Shown in pieces: positions 1 to 10,869 of a DNA stretch of 64,000 nucleotides; position 1 is the first letter of the stretch, and each line of letters begins with the position of its first letter. The translations under genes were made by a program, and so were the position numbers. The stretch is from contig CM035236.1 in assembly GCA_020226215.1 (NCBI GenBank), positions 55,985,057 to 56,049,056 of the forward strand. The letters are read 5' to 3'. Source of the DNA: Sindora glabra (Eukaryota; Streptophyta; Magnoliopsida; Fabales; Fabaceae). The notes under the pieces were generated by a model. That model was not told where the DNA came from. It saw nothing but the letters and a program-made list of their open reading frames with translations, and did no database searches.

Positions 1-1007
1 CCTTATGTTGAAAACTTATGCTATTCTCTTTCTTTCTTGTATGATGTTATTCCATTATTTGCTTCTCTAGAAGTTGCTTTTTTTTTTAAGATCACATGCA
101 TGCACAAAAATGCTAAAAGCATTCTTTCTTTGTTTAAACTAGAGATAAATAGCTAACCTTAATTTTTTATCTTTGATAAGCCCCCTTTTAAGCTTAATTA
201 CCCTTTTCTTTATTGATTAAGCCATGAACCATTTTTGAATGAAAAATAAGTATCTTTACTACACCTTAAGAATTAGTAGAGCATTTAAATTTTTGTAAGA
301 TGAATTTTTAAATGAGTACATGGATGTGTAAGTGTGCATATTGTGAAAATTTTATCAAATTTAAGTTCAAATGTTGGTTAAAATAAAAAAAGAAAATAAA
401 TAAGAAAAAATGATGAAAAAAGTGAAAAAAAAAAGAAAAATAGTTGAATAAAGAAAAGAAAGAAGTTGATAAATATTTAAATTTAAAGTTGGGTTGTTGT
501 ATTAAGTTATAATTGTTCATGATTAACCTATATGTTTATAGTTTAAATGCTCTATTGACTTTTTTAGTTTCTAACCTTTCATATCTTCATTTTTTCTTTT
601 CCTTTTCTTTAACCACATTACAACCTTGAATAAAGTTCTTTTAATTTGTCTTTTGCATGTGATTTGAGTAGTCAAGATTAAATTATTAGTAAGCTTATGG
701 TAGAGATATTTCATGAAATTAATTTTGAATGACACATTCACCCTAAACACTTGAGACTTGGAAAGTGAATTTTGTAAGAATCTACCATATTAATCTACTC
801 TTTTTGAATGAATTTGTTATGTTAGTTTACTTCAAGTTTGTCAAGACTTTTGTGCATGATATGTTATGTTTCTTGATGGATTTAATTTTTTTCTTGCTTA
901 TAGATTTGTGATTTTTAAGTTTTTGGAAAGTAAATCTTTTGCTCTTTAGTTTTGAATAAAGTTATATCTTGCTTGAAGTCTTACAACGGCTAAGTGTGGG
1001 GGAATTT
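1..1007 (+). mobile_element. 3' internal non-coding part of a decayed Ty3/gypsy element
   Basis: No reading frame survives here. The stretch is AT-rich and holds short phrases typical of the long untranslated 3' internal region of plant Ty3/gypsy (Athila/Tat-like) elements, and it ends directly at a polypurine-like tract at 992-1004. The upstream pol genes would lie before the window. The class assignment rests on recalled family style plus the tract, so lineage is tentative. Confidence 0.45.
992..1004 (+). other. Polypurine tract (plus-strand primer) of the gypsy element
   Basis: The G-rich purine run AAGTGTGGGGGAA is followed by TTTGATGTGC, which fits the purine tract and LTR start of plant Ty3/gypsy elements. 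It is the only G run of this kind in the first 2.5 kb. Confidence 0.55.
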
Positions 1008-1009
1008 GA

Positions 1010-2535
1010 TGTGCGAAATTTTATGCCTCTTAGTATGTTACATAGACTTAATATTATAGAATTGGCCTTGTTATACTTAATATTATAGATTTTTACACTA
1101 CTATAAATTTTTGGCTATATCTTAAGTTTTGGATATTGGATTTGGCTGATCTTCATATCCTTGGAAAGTTTAAAGAAATCTCTACAATTTTATGTTTTGG
1201 TCAAAGTCTAGTCCAAATGTCTGTAAGGTCTAATTTAGTTGGGAATTTGAAACTCTATTTTTATCCCAACTGAGCCAGTTCCAATTTTTTTGTCATATCT
1301 AAAGCTCAGAGTTTCAATCAAAGTGAAACTAATGCTTAAAGTTTTCTAGGACCTAGCCTACAAATTTTGTATTTTGAACATAATGAAACTACTTAGTTTT
1401 TGTGGCTTTACATTAAATGGAAGTTAATCCTACAAAATTTCACTATTATAACTTTTTTAGTACATTATTTTGTAAAATAGATTTTATGCTTTTAAAATCA
1501 ACAAGGCCTTATTATTTGAAACCTTAAGAGATATATTATTCAATTCCATTAAGTTTTTAGAGGTTAGTAAGTCAGATATAATGTTTTATGCCTCCAAAGG
1601 CAAAAATAACTTTTACTTCTACATAATTCAACAAAGATAGCTTTTCTCTCTTTTTCAAGTTTCTTTTTCTTCAACCACAAAAAGTTGAATTTCTTATTGA
1701 TTCAAGGATTTTAAGATTTATCTCTATCTGGATTATAAGATCCTAAATTGAAATATTTACTTATTCTAATTAATTTTTCTCTTTACCTCATTCTTTATGT
1801 TGATTGCTTGAAATTGCATTTGTTCAATGTTAATCTAGTATAATTTATGTTTAACCTTGTGGTTTTTTTATCTTTGTCCATTTTTATGTTAAATTATGTT
1901 TGGTTAATCATAATTTTTCATGTAAGGACAAAGGATTAAGAGATTAAATTAAAGTTTTCTTATTTAGTCCTTCAATTTAATTGAATTCTATTTTCAAATT
2001 AATTTTAATCTAACTTTATAGATTATAATGATTGTTTAATTTTATTAATCTTAATAAATCAAATTCTAAATAGTTATCTGGTATAAGATTCATGAATTAT
2101 TGCATAGGTTCCAGATAATTCAAGGTTGAAAAATTAATTAGAATGGTCAAATATTTTGTAATATATGATTAATTTATACTAAGAACTCTCAAATCATTGA
2201 ATCAATTATTGTTATATTAATTTTCTTTCTATTTTACTTTTATATTTTGATTTGTTTAGTGTATTTGTCTTAAATTCAAATTAAACCCCCTAGTTTGGTT
2301 CTATGTTTATTTTGTTATGCATTTTGTCTAAATTTTATTTGCATTCTATCTACATTTGTATTTCACTTCTATTTGCATTTTTCCTTTTTTTTAGTATATA
2401 AAAAAACATAAAAAATTTAGTAATCATAGTTAGTAAATCATTAAGAAAAGATATATTAAGTAGATCACTAAGGTTCAATCCAGTTTGTCACCTTTTATAG
2501 CTAAACTTTTTGCAAACTAGTAATATTTAATTTTG
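1010..2535 (+). repeat. Probable gypsy LTR (about 1.5 kb)
   Basis: It starts TGTGCG just after the purine tract. The right edge is set where a phrase resembling the end of Athila/Tat-type LTRs (GTTTGTCACC near 2486, then TTTTGGTGT at 2531) occurs. No second copy lies in the window, so neither edge can be proved by alignment, and no target duplication was found. No coding content was seen. Confidence 0.35.
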
Positions 2536-3224
2536 GTGTATTATGACACACATTCAAGCACCTATTAAGAGCACAAAAAAAGGGTTAGTCATGTGTTTTA
2601 TGGGACATCATATAGCAACACCCCCGATAGCGACTCATCAAGTACATTTTATCCCCCATAGTTGCAACAGATGCACTAAGGCCTTAGAAGGTATAGCAAT
2701 ACATTATTCAAATTAGCAACACACAAATTATCAGTAACAAAGATTGCAATAGGCAAAACACTAGCTCTAGTGGCTAATCCAACATGTGCTACCATAGTTT
2801 AGGATTCGCATTCCTCCATTGCTTTATGCTCCTTCTAACTTGTGGCATATCCCTTCCTTCACATTACTTACCAAATTCACTCCATGACCACCTACACCTA
2901 GACCCTAACCCTAACAAGACAATGCCCAATACAAGGATGATTGTGCATATTTAAACAATTTTTAAATTTTGTGTACTTGATTTTTTTCTATTTGCATATT
3001 ACATTCTTCTATACAAACATCATATGTTTTTATTGTTGTATATCATTCTAGGCTTTTATTATATATATTTCATTTTTTCATTTTAATATCATAAGATAAA
3101 GTTATTTTTTTAATTTTTAACAATTATAATAAAATGTGTAGGCATAATGCTTGCCATCAATATAGCTTAAAAATACAAAATTAATTACTAATTGTACAAA
3201 ATTTTCTCATTAAACAAATTAAAA
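2536..3224. other. Unassigned AT-rich DNA
   Basis: No gene or clear repeat was found. A few bases resembling two telomere units (CCCTAACCCTAAC near 2900) are too short to mean anything. Part of this may be the interior of the CACTA-like element whose right end is at 3560. Confidence 0.4.
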
Positions 3225-3560
3225 AGTGTCTATAGCAATGACAATTGTTGTCAATATAAGCTTTTTGATTTTATGAAATTAAAAAAAATTGTCTACATCA
3301 ACAAAAGATGTCATTGCGATAAAGTATGTCATGCCACAAATATATATAGCAATGACAAAATGTCATTGGTATATTGTTAATGCCATATCACACTTATACA
3401 AATAGAGCATCTACTATGATGACACATATCATTGGTATAGGTGTAAATGGTCTATAGGCATAACTTATTAGTAATGACACATTTTTTATTATAATGTTAT
3501 CAGTATAGTTCTATAATAATGACAAATGTCATCGGTATAGGCTCCATTCCTTGTAGTGTG
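3225..3560 (-). mobile_element. Right end of a CACTA (EnSpm-like) DNA transposon with subterminal repeats
   Basis: On the minus strand the segment begins at 3560 with CACTACAAGGAATGG, the hallmark end of plant CACTA transposons. Inside it are at least five degenerate copies of a palindromic unit of the type CTATAGCAATGACA / TGTCATTGGTATAG (near 3230, 3310, 3345, 3425, 3515), matching the subterminal repeat arrays that CACTA transposases bind. No transposase frame is present. A matching left end was not found with certainty; CACTAAGG at 2466 is a weak candidate. Non-autonomous or truncated. Confidence 0.55.
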
Positions 3561-3975
3561 AATAACATTATATGGAATTTGACATATAAGAAAAACTTTT
3601 GAATAAGTTATGTAATATTTTTTTAATTCACAAAAATAGTTAAATTTTGATTGTATAATTTATCTTATAGTATCAAATCTTATATAGTATGTCAAACCTA
3701 AATTATGATACATAGTTATCAAATAAGTTCTAGGTAAGTATTCTTTATTATTTCTATCACCATAATAATTTATCCTTTTTTTTTTCTATTTAGTTCTTCA
3801 AACAAATTTCAATTTCAAAAAAATAACAATTTATGGGAAAAAAGACCTAAAAATATTGGTTAATAAAATAATTTTTACTTTTTCCATGTTCTTTTAGGAA
3901 GAAGCAAGTTACTCATCTTATAAATCCCTAGTCATCAAGTTTATTTTTAGCCAATCTAGCTTAATTTATGTATCC
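3561..3975. other. AT-rich spacer, nothing recognised
   Basis: Host or older repeat DNA into which copia element A inserted. No frame, terminal repeat or RNA gene was seen. Confidence 0.5.
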
Positions 3976-4525
3976 TATTGAAAAATATTAAAATGATTTT
4001 GAAATTAAAAAGTAATAAATTATAGCATTTGTTCATAGTAATCGAGCATTAGAGTGCTTAATGTTGAAGGAAGAATAATAGATGTCATAACTGTTAAGTG
4101 GATTTTTAGAATACAGGGATAGGCAGATATTGAGACCAAAAAGGAGTATTTTATTATTATAATATTCCATAAAATTGACTCACCTTTTCTATAAATTGGA
4201 TGAATTACATTGAAGCAATTCATTTGGGTTTACTTGAAAGCATAACACATTAATGTGGAGTATTGCTTATGTAGTGAAAAAAATGCCTTTGTAATGCAAC
4301 AAGGTAGAAGTTTTGATATAATACTTATATAGGTTTCATCCGGTGAGTAGAAAAAATATTGAGTGTTATTTTGTAATAATGAATGAAAAAAATTATAGTA
4401 TATTTGTATTTTATGAGTGTTATTATAATTATAAAGCAAGAAGAGTTTCTATCATTTCTACTCATTCTTCACAATTTTTTTTTATTTTTGGTTCCAATAT
4501 TATTGACAATATGTTGCTTCCATCA
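3976..4525 (+). repeat. 5' LTR of copia A
   Basis: It aligns by eye along its length with 15483 onward: both start TATTGAAAA (an original TGTTGAAA is likely), share ATTGAGACCA, TACTTGAAAGCATAACACATT and a GGAGTATTGCT block, and run to GTTCCAATATTA. The right edge CATCA sits two bases before the primer site. Confidence 0.85.
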
Positions 4526-4527
4526 TT

Positions 4528-4539
4528 TGGTATCAAAAC
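4528..4539 (+). other. Primer binding site, initiator tRNA-Met type
   Basis: TGGTATCAAAAC matches the usual copia TGGTATCAGAGC at 10 of 12 positions and lies two bases after the LTR. Confidence 0.75.
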
Positions 4540-4559
4540 TCAATTATATAATGGCAATA

Positions 4560-5188
4560 AATTTGATCCAATTGTAGCTTCCTAAATTTGTCAATAAAAA
4601 TTTTAACAACTAGAGTATCCAATTGAAAGTATTCTTCAAATCCTAAGATTTATGGAATTTGGTAGAAAATGGCTATATCAAAGTAAAATATCAACAAGAG
4701 TTTGATGCACTAGAGAAAGATAAGAAAGAAAGATGCACTAGGTGAGGACTAGAAAAGAGATTAAAATGCATTATTTGCGATCTTCCAAGCCATTGAAGAA
4801 CAGATATTTGAAAAAAATATAATTTGCAAACTTCAATAAAAATCCTACACAGGTGAAAATCATGTCAAATGAGTATGGCTACAAATACTAAGAGATGATC
4901 TTAAGTCTTTAAACATGAATGACTTAAAATGAATTCTAGCATACTTTGATCAACTTTAGATTGTCATTATCCAGTTAAGAGTTAACAATAAAGAAATAAC
5001 AGACACCAGAGTTTTGGAAAAGATTATACAATTTTTAATAACAAAGTGTGAGTAAGTTATTGCAACAATTAAAGAATTGTTGGATATATTAACTATGTTA
5101 ATGGATAAGTTAATGAGTTCATTATGCTCACATGAACAACAAATGAGCAAAAAAACCACTAGTTTGAGTTTTAAGTAAACTTTGCAAA
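4560..5188 (+). pseudogene. gag remnant (N-terminal part), copia A
   Basis: Conceptual reading with stops ignored gives the copia gag (UBN2 family) pattern: DLWNLVENGY near 4645, ALFAIFQAIEEQIFEK near 4765, then a helix-rich part ending in a SSLCSHEQQM-like segment near 5120 that corresponds to the L-x-x-HE motif of copia gag. Gag forms the particle that packages element RNA. Several in-frame stops and shifts are present. It is cut at 5188 by the LTR insertion, and the arginine/glycine-rich tail resumes after 8663. Confidence 0.75.
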
Positions 5189-8100
5189 TGTCACAACCTA
5201 ATCCTAATCATGACTGGTATGGATCCCGATACCTAATTTCCACAAGCCTTAACATTATTCACTCTAATTTAATAGAAATTTTCCTACTTCCATGGAGGTT
5301 CAAACTACACTTTAAATTTTACAAAAAAAACAGATAGAGACTCCCTTATTTTTGGACACTTCTCGAGAGTCACATACCCTAAATCATAAAATCTATAAAT
5401 TTTTTCAAATACAATGGCATTAAACATACAAACAATATTAAACAATCTCAAGATATAGATATAAACAAACAATCTAATCTATCAAATGAATCAATGAAAT
5501 ATCTATCCTTAATTTTGATCCTAATCCCAGCTAGCAAAAACTATAATAAGATAATCTTGATTCTTCATAAATGTAACAAGACTCAAGCATGCTTATTTTA
5601 ACTTGGAAACATTTAAAATAAAATGAAGTGAGTTACAAGAATCCAATGACCATATATCTACCACTACTAAACCTTAATTTAAATATACTAAATCAGCATA
5701 TGCTCGTTAAGTATTGGATTAGAAAGACAAATGCAATCAAATGGTAAAGGCAATTTAAACTCTTTAGATTTCTAAAATGTACGATAACAAGCCTCTAACT
5801 AAGTGTTCACTTACACATAACTTAGATTCCACATTTTATATGCCAAGTCAAAGTAATCTCAATTATTCGCTAGTGCGTGATACCATTATTAAATCATGGA
5901 CAATCCATTCTAGGTGGTCATCACAATCATAATAGCAATTAAGGCTCAATCACAATTGAATCATCATAATTATGTCGAGTTCTTGCAACATATCAAATAG
6001 TAATTTTCAATCTTGAACAAATCTTAAGGTCATACCATAAGTTTCTATTGGAAATTTTCCATTCGGCTTCAACGTCATTACCCTTGTCACATTTCTAATT
6101 TTAAATGCCACTTATGACATAATTCACAATGTAATAGATACACTAAAGCTCAACTCACTATATCATAAGATTCAATACAAATTTCAATGCAAATAGCCAA
6201 TTTACCATCATGGGGTAATGTTAAAGTACATAATCATATAAATATATCAAAACTGCTATGACCTATTGCATAACCATAACATTCAATCACATCACCATAT
6301 AGTTTACATTACACTTTCCAATATGCCTATAATAATGTAAACTCAATCTCAACATAAACTATATCATTCACCATTGTAATCTTCCCACAATCGGTTAATA
6401 GATAATACTGGCACCACCATGCTTTCCTGATATGGCAATTCCACATTTACTCAAACAGATAATAGCTTTCTTACCATAGATATCATCCTCATATCATTTA
6501 TGTATGGATACTAGGTAATTTAATAATAATCTATGCTATACAATTGTACCTTAAAGAACTCACACATAAATGCATGTATATGTATTCTATATTATTAATA
6601 AGAATATAGATACTAGCACTTAAACAACATTTTATTAGGATATTAATTGAGGGTGAAATATATACTTACCTAGTAAGGTCATCCATCTATTTCAGGAAGC
6701 TCCAAAGCATCTATACTCATCTTATCACCTCTTCTTCCTATTTCACAAATTACAAGGATAACTTATAAATATATCAAATTTACTCATTTTCTTTCCAAAT
6801 TATTATTCTAAGGTCTAATCACAACATTTTAATCTCCTATAATGCATCTTATTGTCTTTTCTTAGGTTAATTTTAAGGAATCAAGAATATATCATAATGT
6901 GGAGATTCTTAAATCAAACTAAATAAACAAAATATTAGAACTTAATGCTATAAAAAGTATCTATTCATTCTGCTCCATTATCTTATATCATCACTTCTTA
7001 TATTTTAGAATGCTAACTAGTGGAATTAAAATATATCATTTTATAAAGATTTTTTAGTTAACTTTCACAAGTAGAATTATTAATACTTAATAATCTTAGA
7101 AGACTCCAATTACATCACTTTAGCTATAATGCCTTTAATTTTTGTTTCAAGATAATCAAAATTACACTTCACATGATTGGAGCTTTTTTAAATCATTAGT
7201 AGTTTATTAAAAATATCAAAATGTGATATCCCATATATGCCTTAATCATTTTCCTTTAACATTTTACAACATAGAAAAACCATGCTCACCAACTTCATCA
7301 AGAAACTTTAAATATATATATAAATGTGGCAATCTTCTGAATTAACCTGTTAATCCTTTCAAAATCTCAAGATGCAATATTCTAGCCATGCTTCAATCAT
7401 ATCATACCAATATCTTACAGCTTAAATCCTACATATATACATTTTTTCCTAAATTATGATCACGCATCCATAGCATTTTTAAAATATGTGTACAATTCCA
7501 TACACTATTGTAATAGTTTAGATTGAGCACAAAATAGCAAAATGTTATAGCTTCAAGATGAAAACTAACTCATCGTGCTCTAAGATGGCACGTTAAAGCC
7601 TTATCGATGGTGAAGATTAGTTTTTTCATTAATATATGAGAAAGGAGATAATGCTAAAAAGTCTAAGCCATGTCCTATGGTCTTTTCAAACCACTGGCTA
7701 TAATGGTTGGCCAACAAAGGAAAGAGTAGTAGTGACACAGTGGTGCTATTATAAGTAGGGTAAGGTTAGAGCCTGACTGCCATTCACAACATCCACAAGC
7801 TGGCACCAAGCTAGCATAAAGGAGAGGAGGACAAGTGACGACCAAAAAATAAGTAGAAAAAAGGAAAGCCATTGAATATTAAGAAGATTCCAAATCCTAC
7901 TTGCTATTGTAAACCCTCTCGATCCATGACGCTCATATGCTAACGAGTAGCAATCTAGCAAAGAGTCATGTGTGATAAAAATGTCCTATGACAATAGTGA
8001 TATAGCTAAAAGGAAGGAGAGGAGATAGCACCTTGAAAAAGAGAAAAGAAAGTAAGACCAAGAGAAAGAGAGAACATGGGAAGAGAAAAGAGTAAAGGAA

Positions 8101-8662
8101 AAGAAAGAGAAGCCAAGGATAAGAGAGAGAAAAGGGAAGTTTTTGGAGAAGGAAAGAAAGAAAAAAAATAAAAAGGCACAACAAAGGTTTTGATTCAATG
8201 CTTCTCACCTAATCACAAACTCAACTTTCCTATTAAATCTCAACTTTACATTTTAAAACACAATTAACATATCCATTCATTTATGTTAAAAGCTCATTTC
8301 CATAAAATTGATTTTATTTGAGATCTCAACTCACTTTTTTTCACTTTTCCTCTATTATATATATATAATTATAATAACTTAATAAAGTTAAAAATCCTAA
8401 AATAAATATGTCCATCTTCTAAGAATAATTTATTTAATAAAAATAACTAACTTTGTAAATCTTGTACTTATAATCACTAAAATTATTCCTAACTTATAAG
8501 AAAATTCTTTTGGAAAATACTTAAACAAACCTTAAACCAATATTAGCCAATTAAATAAAATTTAGATATTAAAGAATAGAAATTTAAAACCAATTATTAT
8601 CTAAATAAGTAAATAAAAATAAATATTCACAAGCATTGAAATTTATAAATGTTTAAATATTG
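5189..8662 (-). mobile_element. Solo LTR (about 3.47 kb), minus strand, inside gag of copia A
   Basis: The left edge TGTCACAACC is the reverse complement of an LTR end (GGTTGTGACA). Its last ~60 bases on the minus strand resemble the end of the plus-strand LTR at 10870-14300, sharing CTTGTGGAAAT, a GGxATC block, TCATGAT and the GGTTGT(G/A)ACA terminus. The same left part recurs at 61667. The right edge, matched to TGTAATAT at 10870, falls near 8661-8664. No protein-coding remnant was found inside, so it is read as a solo LTR. It separates gag body from gag tail. Flanking GCAAA on the left has no clear partner on the right. Confidence 0.75.
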
Positions 8663-10290
8663 CCTCGAGGTACGACAACAAAGTAAGGTGGTTCAACAAA
8701 AACATAGAGATCATCAAGGCAGTCAAGGTTATTAAAGCTATCAAGGTAACAAGCAAGGATGAAGACATAGAAGATATGGTTATTTTAATTCTACCAATAA
8801 AGAAAGATCAAATGATAGTAATTCTTTCAAAAGTTAAAGAGATTACAGTGAACTAAGCAAAAGATCTAATTTCTAATGATATAGATGCAAAAAAAAAATG
8901 GATATTTCTAAAATAAATGTTACTATAAGATGCCACATAAGTTGATAAAACATGCAAATATTGTTGATGTTGAAGAAAACATAGTGCTCACATTCACATC
9001 AAATAAGTTAGATATAGAGCGTGAAAATTTATGGTACCTTGATATTTAATGTACTAATCGCATGTGTGGGAAAAAGGAGCTTTTCTCACATCTACATAAA
9101 TCCATACATGCAAAAGTTAATTTTGAAAATAAATTCAAAATTCCTATTAGTAGCAAAGGCAACATCAACATTCAATCTAAAGATGGTATAATGCAGCTAT
9201 TGTCAATGTTTATTTTGTTGTAAGACTTTTTTTAGAATTTATTCAGTGCAGGTCAGCTTCTTAAAAAAGGAAATAAAATTGATATTCAAAATGAAGTTTG
9301 CACAATTAAAAGCAAAAATAGCAAGATGATTACAAAAATGCAAATGACATAAAATTGAATGTTTCTTTTAAATTTACAAACAAAAATATTGATGAATCTT
9401 TCAACAATTCTAAAAGATGATAATTGGCCATGGCATATCCAATTTGGTCATTTAAACTTTTGTGTCTAAATTTGTTAGGTCAAAAATAGATGGTTACTAG
9501 TTTACTAATAATTAATACTCCTAATCGATAATGTGAAAGATGTATCCTTGGAAAGCAACATAAAGATTATTTTCTAGATGAAAAGGTAAACAAACATCTA
9601 TGTCTCAATTAAGGTGGAATCACTCGAATACCAAAGATACATTCTAATTTTCATAGATGATTTTACCAAAATAACTTAAGTGTATTTTCTTCAAGAAAAA
9701 TCAAAGGCTTTTAGAAAATTCAAAGAATTTAAAGCTCTCATTGCAAAGCAAAATGAGTTTTATGTGAAATCCTTGAGATTTGATAGAGGTGCAAGGTTTA
9801 CCTTAAATGAATTTTCAAATTTCTATAAAAGTTAAGGAATTTAATGTCAATTGACAGTCAGTTATACTCCTTAGTAGAATGGTATAACTAGAAAGGAAAA
9901 ATAGAACGATTTTTTAGATGGCTAGAAGTTTGCTAAAAGTTAAAACTTTACCAAAACCATTTTGGATGAAAGTTTTTGCATGTGCTATATTTTTATTGAA
10001 CAAGTGTCCAACAAAGAATGATCTTAGAAGAATTTCAACAAAAGATTAAAGTGGCAACAAGCCAAATGTTTCCTTTTTATGAATATTTAAGTGTATTACA
10101 TATTCCCATATTCCATACGAGTGAGGAAAAAAGCTAAATGGCAAAAGCTAAAAATGCATTTTCATTAGCTACAATAATGTGACCAAAGGTTACAAATTAT
10201 ATAACCCAATGACAAAGAAAGTAACTGTGAGCAAAGATGTCCAATCCATTGAAAGATAAAGCTTGGGCATAGAATTAAAATGATGAACAA
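8663..10290 (+). pseudogene. gag tail, protease and integrase remnants, copia A
   Basis: A run rich in Arg/Gly/Gln codons (8664-8760) is the gag tail, and a Cys-rich patch near 8925-8975 fits a zinc knuckle. Near 9025, NLWYLDI followed by RMCGKKELF corresponds to the protease region, where the expected catalytic D-T/S-G has decayed. From 9425, WHIQFGHLNF is the GAG-pre-integrase/HHCC zinc site, followed by CERCILGKQH (9535), a core with RFDRGA-like and NGxxERKN-like traces (9775-9900), and the integrase C-terminal part to about 10250. Stops and shifts are dense throughout. The protein once processed the polyprotein and inserted element DNA. Confidence 0.78.
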
Positions 10291-10559
10291 CAACAACAAG
10301 AATTCATTATAGATAATGAATCAAATTAGTAGAGACAAATAGTTCTTTTCTTGACAATCTATCTCCCATCAGAAGCTCTCTTTTATCACTAACAATTCTA
10401 AAGACCTCAATATGTCCTTAATAAAAGCAAGTGATGCTAGCCCACTTGTAAGATTATATGGTCGCATCAAATCATGACAATGATGATACAGTTATTAATG
10501 AAACTATTGTAAACTTTTTACCCATTTATAGATTATGACCAAATTTTTAAGATGTAGTA
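10291..10559 (+). pseudogene. Decayed linker between integrase and reverse transcriptase, copia A
   Basis: Copia order places the variable, poorly conserved spacer here. Only scattered acidic and Ser-rich codons can be seen and there is no firm motif. Confidence 0.45.
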
Positions 10560-10869
10560 GTTGATGAACAATAAGTTCAAAAAATTGCTGATGAGATCCA
10601 TTCAATAATGAAAAATGACATGTGAGAGTTAATAACTTTACCACCTAATAAGAAGACCATTTATGTCAAATGAATGTATAAGACAAAGTACCAACCTAAT
10701 GGTTAAGTGGATTGTTATAAAACAAGATTGGTGGTCAAAAGCTATAAGCACAAACCAAGAATTAACTATTTTTAGGTATCTACAATAATCTCTAAAATGG
10801 ATACCATTCAAATAATTCTTGCCCTTGTAGCATAAAATAAATGAAAGATCCATCAAATGGATATGAAGT
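10560..10869 (+). pseudogene. Reverse transcriptase remnant, N-terminal part, copia A
   Basis: Recognisable parts in order are an E-I-x-x-I-x-KNxxW-like segment (10590-10625), the KTxYxxNGxVDxYKTRLVVKxYxx block (10680-10760, normally a K-x-R-LVA-KG motif) and, at the edge, IHQMDMK (10848-10868), the copia motif that starts QMDVKxAF. The reading stops exactly at the LTR inserted at 10870 and resumes at 14306. Confidence 0.8.
10865..10869 (+). other. Left target-site duplication of the 10870-14300 LTR
   Basis: GAAGT here pairs with AAAGT at 14301-14305 (4 of 5 identical), the 5-bp size normal for LTR elements. Confidence 0.7.

Noticed and set aside
2895..2915. Two telomere-like CCCTAAC units
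   Set aside because: Two units are expected by chance in a window of this size and do not make an interstitial telomere.
4343..4585. Plus-strand frames across the copia A 5' LTR and primer site
   Set aside because: They span the LTR-internal junction and are chance frames; gag starts further on.
7966..8208. Two overlapping minus-strand frames rich in Phe, Leu and Ser
   Set aside because: They are the complement of an A/G-rich purine tract within the solo LTR (8030-8170). The hydrophobic run is a product of composition, not a membrane protein.
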